Source: Amycolatopsis sp. CA-128772 (GTDB lineage Bacteria > Actinomycetota > Actinomycetes > Mycobacteriales > Pseudonocardiaceae). From it: a stretch of 64,000 nt of DNA. Position 1 is the first letter of the stretch; each line of letters opens with the position of its first letter. The stretch spans positions 168,001-232,000 of the forward strand of contig NZ_PPHG01000071.1 in the NCBI RefSeq assembly GCF_002904295.1, given 5' to 3'. Made by a program: the position numbers and the translations under genes. A model generated the notes under the pieces. It was not told the DNA's origin. It searched no databases and worked only from the letters and a program-made list of their open reading frames with translations. Shown piece after piece: positions 59,603 to 64,000 of the stretch.

Positions 59603-61159
59603 GTGGCATCGGTGGTCGGCAAGAAGATCGGCGGACGGACGTACTACTACCTCGCGGAGTCGGCCCGGGTGGACGGCAAGCCGCGGGTGGTGACTCAGCG
59701 TTACCTCGGCACGGCCGACGAGATCGCCCGCGCCGTCCCGGGCGGCGAGCCGGACTCGGCGTCGTACCGGACCTACGGCGACGTCGCCGCGGTGTGGGCG
59801 ACGCTGACCCGGCTGGACTTCGTCGCCCGCGTCGACGAGGTCGTGCGCGCGAAGCCTTCGCTGGGCCGGACGCTCGCCGTCGCGGTGCTGCACCGCGCGA
59901 CCGCGCCGGAGACGCCGATCGGGTCGTGGTGGGAGTCGAGCGCGGCGGCCGACCTGGTCCGGCCCCGGCTGTCCGCAGTGGATGGCCTGTGGCGGGCCCT
60001 GGAACGCCTGACGCCGGAGCGCATCGCCGGCATCGAGACGGCCGTCTCCGCCGCCGTGCTGGGGGTGCTCGACGACCACGCGGCGCTCGCCGTCGACGTC
60101 CCGCAGTTCGCCGCCTTCGCCGCGGCCGACTGCACGCTGCCGTCGGCCTGCCGGGGCGTGCTCGCCGGCGCGGGCCTGCGGGTGACGCGGGACGGCGCGA
60201 TCCCGCTGGCGTCGCGGCTGTACCGGCGGGACGACGGCGCGGCGCCGACGTTCGCCTCGGTCATGGCGGGCCTGGGCCCGGCGACGCTCGTCTTCCACGC
60301 CGGTCAGGCGGCCCAGCTGGATCTCGGCTCACGCAGCGGGTTCGTCGGGTCGCTGCCGCTGACCGACCACCCGGAGCTGCTGACCCAGCCCGCGTCCGCG
60401 CGCAAGCGCGTCGACCCGGAGCGGTTCGCCGGGCTCACGGCGCTGGACACGCACGCGGTCGTCGACGGCGTCCGGCGCCGGGTGATCCTGACCCACTCGG
60501 CGACGCTGCACGCGGCGCAGTCGCGCGCGTTCGCCGACGAGCTGGCCACCGCGACCCGCGAGCTGGACGGCCTGGCCGAGGCGCTGGCCGCGGGCACCCA
60601 CCGCGGCGACCGCGCCCAGGTCCACGCCGAGATCGGCCGGGTGACGCGCGGCCGGCGCATCGAGCGCGTGGTCACCGCGGTCCTGAGCGGGAACCGGCCC
60701 GGGGAGATCCGGGTGGAACGGCGGATCGACGCCGTCGCCCTGGCCCGGCTGGACGAGGAGTTCTTCGGCAAGCAGGTGCTGGTCACCGACCGGGACTGGC
60801 CGGTCGCCGAGGTGGTGACCGCCTACCGGGCCCGCACCCACCTCGAATCGACGTTCCGCTGGCTGACCGGGCCCGCCGTCACCGGCCCGACCCCGCGCTG
60901 GGAGTGGACGCGGCAGCGGATCGCGGCGCACGGCCTGGTCTCGGTGCTCGCCGCGACGGTGACCCACCTGATGCGGCGCGAGGCCGACCGGGCCGGGATG
61001 AACCTGTCGGTGCGGGAGCTGCTGGACCAGCTCGCGGGCATCGGCGAGCTGGTGCTGCGCTACCCCTCGACCGGCGGGCGGCCGCGGGCGAAACGCCTGC
61101 TGACCTCGCTCGAGCCGGATCAGCAGGCGTTGTCCGACCTGTTTCAGCTTTCCCGGTAG
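59603..61159 (+). CDS. IS1634/IS4-like transposase family protein, no visible inverted repeats
   Basis: This 518-residue protein starts like IS1634-type transposases (VVGKKIGGRTYYYLAESARV, then GKPRVVTQRYLGTADEI). Candidate DDE residues are the aspartate in LAVDVPQF, one in VLVTDRDWPVAEV and glutamate in HLESTFRWLTGP. It is full length, in the normal GC style of the neighbours. No terminal inverted repeat or target duplication is seen in the 144 bases before it. On the right it overlaps the coding end of the convergent SDR gene by 16 bases, leaving no room for an IS end. It may be an old resident or domesticated copy. The GTG at 59603 is the start used. Confidence 0.75.
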   Translation: MASVVGKKIGGRTYYYLAESARVDGKPRVVTQRYLGTADEIARAVPGGEPDSASYRTYGDVAAVWATLTRLDFVARVDEVVRAKPSLGRTLAVAVLHRATAPETPIGSWWESSAAADLVRPRLSAVDGLWRALERLTPERIAGIETAVSAAVLGVLDDHAALAVDVPQFAAFAAADCTLPSACRGVLAGAGLRVTRDGAIPLASRLYRRDDGAAPTFASVMAGLGPATLVFHAGQAAQLDLGSRSGFVGSLPLTDHPELLTQPASARKRVDPERFAGLTALDTHAVVDGVRRRVILTHSATLHAAQSRAFADELATATRELDGLAEALAAGTHRGDRAQVHAEIGRVTRGRRIERVVTAVLSGNRPGEIRVERRIDAVALARLDEEFFGKQVLVTDRDWPVAEVVTAYRARTHLESTFRWLTGPAVTGPTPRWEWTRQRIAAHGLVSVLAATVTHLMRREADRAGMNLSVRELLDQLAGIGELVLRYPSTGGRPRAKRLLTSLEPDQQALSDLFQLSR

Positions 61160-61902
61160 ATCTGCAGCGCCGAGAAGCTCTGGACCACCGGCATCAGCTC
61201 GATGACGTTGATGTTCACGTGCTTCGGCTGGCTCGCGGCCCAGTGGACGGACTCGGCGATGTCCCCGGCGGTCAGCGGCGTGGTGCCTTCGTAGACCTTG
61301 TCGGCCTTGGCCTGGTCACCGTCGAAGCGGACCTTCGAGAATTCCGTGCCGCCGACCATGCCGGGCTCGACGTTCGTCACGCGGACGCCGGTGCCGTGCA
61401 GGTCGCTGCGCAGGTTGAGGCTGAACTGGTGGACGAACGCCTTGGTCGCGCCGTAGACGTTGCCACCGGGGTAGGGGTAGGTGCCGGCGATCGAGCCGAG
61501 GTTGATCACGTGGCCGCGGCCACGCTCCACCATGCCCGGGAGCAGCGCGCGGGTGACGTGCACGAGGCCGCGGACGTTGGTCGCGATCATCTCGTCCCAG
61601 TCCTGCAGGTGGGCCTGGTGGGCGGGCTCGAGGCCCTTGGCCAGGCCGGCGTTGTTGACCAGGACGTCCACCTGGCTCCACTCGGCCGGGAGGTTCTCGA
61701 TGGTGGTCCGGACCGCTTCGGGGTCGCTGACGTCGAGGGTCACCGGCAGGACGGCGTCGCCGAGCTCGCCGGCCAGCTTCGCGAGCTTGTCCTCACTGCG
61801 GGCGACGGCGATCACCCGGGCGCCCTCGGCGGCGAACCGGCGCGCGATGGCGGCACCGAAGCCGGCGCTCGCGCCGGTCACGAACACGGTCTGCTGGGTC
61901 AT
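61144..61902 (-). CDS. SDR-family NADP-dependent oxidoreductase (YdfG-like)
   Basis: This 252-residue classical short-chain dehydrogenase is close in style to NADP-dependent 3-hydroxy acid dehydrogenases (YdfG type). It has VFVTGASAGFGAAIARRFA, LVNNAGLAKGLEP, a catalytic serine in INLGSIAGTYPYP and YGATK in NVYGATKAFV. Its start overlaps the stop of the alpha/beta hydrolase gene by four bases, so they form an operon. It probably reduces a small oxo acid or aldehyde; the substrate is not set. Confidence 0.9.
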   Translation of the reverse strand: MTQQTVFVTGASAGFGAAIARRFAAEGARVIAVARSEDKLAKLAGELGDAVLPVTLDVSDPEAVRTTIENLPAEWSQVDVLVNNAGLAKGLEPAHQAHLQDWDEMIATNVRGLVHVTRALLPGMVERGRGHVINLGSIAGTYPYPGGNVYGATKAFVHQFSLNLRSDLHGTGVRVTNVEPGMVGGTEFSKVRFDGDQAKADKVYEGTTPLTAGDIAESVHWAASQPKHVNINVIELMPVVQSFSALQIYRES

Positions 61903-62687
61903 GGGGTGGCTCCGCTGCTGGTCAGGAAGGTGCTGAGGGCCTCGTCGAACTCGGTCTCGCGTTCCAGGTTAGGCAGGTGGCCCGCGCCGTCGATCACCAC
62001 CAGGGTCGAAGTTGCGATTTCCCGGTGGATGAGCTCGGCGTCGCCGACCGGGGTGAACTCGTCCTCACTGCCCACCATGACCAGGGTCGGGACGTCGATG
62101 CGCTTCAGGCTGTTCGTGTAGTCGGGGCGCTCGGCGCGTCCCCGGAGCGCGGCCGCGGCTCCCTCGGCGGGGGCGTTGCGCATCATCCGGCGGACGTGCG
62201 CCTCGACGTCCGGCCTGCTCGCGCGGGTCTGCTTCGAGATCATCTTGGGGAGGAGCTCCTCGGCGTACTGCTCCATGCCTTCCTCGGTGATCCGGTCCGC
62301 GGTGTCGTAGCGGGCCTGTTTGGCCTGCGGGGTGTCGAGGCCGGCGAAGGTGTCGGCGAGCAGGAGCGCTTCGACGCGGCCGGGGTGGTCCGTCGCCAGC
62401 TGCATGACGATCTGGCCGCCCATGGAGAGGCCGCCGAGGACGAACCGGTCCAGCCCGAGGTGGTCGGCCAGGGCGACCAGGTCTCCGGCGAAGACGTCGA
62501 GGCCCGTCTTCGTGTCTTCGGTAGGGGACTCGCCGTAGCCGCGGAGGTCGGGGGTGATGACCCGGTACCCGTTCTTGGCGAGGTGTTCGGCCTGGGGCCG
62601 CCACATCGAGCGGTCGAAGGGGTGGCCGTGGACGAGCAGGACGGGCCGGCCGGTCCCGGGCCCGAGGTCGTCGTACGCGAGGTTCAT
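61899..62687 (-). CDS. Alpha/beta-fold hydrolase
   Basis: This 262-residue alpha/beta hydrolase has oxyanion region VLLVHGHPFDRSMWRPQAEH, the nucleophile elbow GGLSMGGQI, an acid in MVGSEDEFTPV and the histidine in VIDGAGHLPNLERE. The layout matches 3-oxoadipate enol-lactonase-like or haloperoxidase-like hydrolases. The ATG at 62687 (MNLAYDDLGPG) is preferred because the longer reading adds non-conserved residues. It is the first gene of the two-gene operon with the SDR enzyme. Confidence 0.87.
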   Translation of the reverse strand: MNLAYDDLGPGTGRPVLLVHGHPFDRSMWRPQAEHLAKNGYRVITPDLRGYGESPTEDTKTGLDVFAGDLVALADHLGLDRFVLGGLSMGGQIVMQLATDHPGRVEALLLADTFAGLDTPQAKQARYDTADRITEEGMEQYAEELLPKMISKQTRASRPDVEAHVRRMMRNAPAEGAAAALRGRAERPDYTNSLKRIDVPTLVMVGSEDEFTPVGDAELIHREIATSTLVVIDGAGHLPNLERETEFDEALSTFLTSSGATP

Positions 62688-63142
62688 GCCGCCGACGCTA
62701 AGCGGAGCTCTCGGCCGGAGCAATACGGTGCAATGTAGTCGGAGCAATGTTTTTCGGAGGCCTTTCGGTGGCGCTCGGCGCCGGTTCGGGGCAGACTGGC
62801 CCGCAGACGGGCTTCGTCATGGGGCCTGACCTGCGCTGATCTTGTTAAGGGGCCCCCCTGTTTCGGGCCCTTCCGGGGCATGTAAAGTTCTCCAAGTCGC
62901 CAGGGAAACCGGGTGGCCACCGGGACACGAACCAAGCTCTCGCGGATCGCGATTGAGTGGGTGTCCCACCAAAAACTGCTAGAAATGACCCGCTTCGAGC
63001 GAGCTGCTTGATCGCGGCGGACTCGGGGTGTGTTGCTTGAGAACTCAACAGTGTGCTAGTGAACTAAGCCAGTAGAGCTTATGTATTGAACCTCGTATGA
63101 GGTTCCTTTGAGAGCATTAAATTGCCTCGATTAAACTGTTCA
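62688..63142 (+). promoter_or_regulatory. 16S rRNA promoter and leader region
   Basis: This 455-base non-coding stretch leads into the rRNA operon. It holds a GC stem-like segment near 62847-62872 and a possible -10 TAAAGT at 62883-62888 without a convincing -35. The conserved actinobacterial leader string GTTGCTTGAGAACTCAACAG (63032-63051) resembles the boxA antitermination region. A perfect hairpin GAACCTC-GTAT-GAGGTTC lies at 63088-63105, and an AT-rich run sits just before the mature 16S start. I see no gene in it. The exact transcription start was not determined. Confidence 0.7.

Positions 63143-64000
<858 letters not shown>

Noticed and set aside
62883..62888. TAAAGT as the -10 of the rRNA promoter
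   Set aside because: No acceptable -35 box lies 16-19 bases upstream, so it is mentioned only inside the leader entry.

Overview
The window reads as chromosome of a high-GC actinomycete, most likely of the Pseudonocardiaceae (Amycolatopsis-like). Reasons: very strong GC bias at third codon positions, many GTG starts and 4-base ATGA/GTGA gene overlaps, coenzyme F420 biology (fbiC plus two F420-type enzymes), many two-component, TetR, LacI and LysR regulators, sugar ABC importers without their own ATPase, and an actinobacterial 16S rRNA gene entering at the right edge. The genus is inference from the 16S text and gene style; no search was run.

Left part (1-27.6 kb). A tandem-domain HxlR regulator, cut by the left edge, faces an operon of carotenoid oxygenase, acyl-CoA synthetase, frameshifted thiolase, LLM-type F420 oxidoreductase and PPOX protein. 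A secreted SGNH esterase, a PucR regulator, a repeat-tailed membrane protein, an alpha/beta hydrolase and two TetR regulators follow. Next comes an amine-catabolic operon (APC permease, nitrilase-family amidase, flavin amine oxidase), an SCO6745-family protein, a two-component pair and a LacI/IclR-flanked sugar operon. An F420-type reductase, an acyltransferase, dihydrolipoamide dehydrogenase, a decayed GNAT gene, a nucleotidyltransferase and a quinone oxidoreductase-like enzyme close the region.

Middle part (27.7-51 kb). A secreted S8-like protease with a non-canonical active site is followed by a methyltransferase, two SDR enzymes, a LysR regulator, a nucleotidyltransferase, an orphan peptide-type binding lipoprotein, an LVIVD beta-propeller protein and a GNAT enzyme. 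From 37.1 to 50.9 kb lies what looks like one carbohydrate system: intracellular GH13 alpha-glucosidase, two sugar permeases, a binding lipoprotein, a LacI regulator, a two-component system (kinase frameshifted) and two tandem secreted GH87-type alpha-1,3-glucanases. The promoters of the transporter operon and the glucanases carry the same 16-bp element at the same distance from matching -35/-10 boxes, so they probably act together in alpha-1,3-glucan use.

Right part (51-64 kb). After a methyltransferase and a small unknown protein comes a compact three-gene operon (Fe(II)/2-oxoglutarate oxygenase, SAM methyltransferase, choline/carnitine-type acyltransferase). It looks like a small-molecule pathway I cannot match to a described one. 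Then come a DUF4232 lipoprotein, fbiC, a transposase-like gene with no visible inverted repeats, an SDR/hydrolase pair and the 16S rRNA leader and gene.

A family of 21-bp phased repeats (8765-9014 and about 16831-16899) sits between convergent genes at two places. I recognised no tRNA, CRISPR array or prophage. Three genes are disrupted: thiolase and histidine kinase by one-base frameshifts that could be sequencing errors, and the GNAT gene by a stop codon plus a probable internal deletion.
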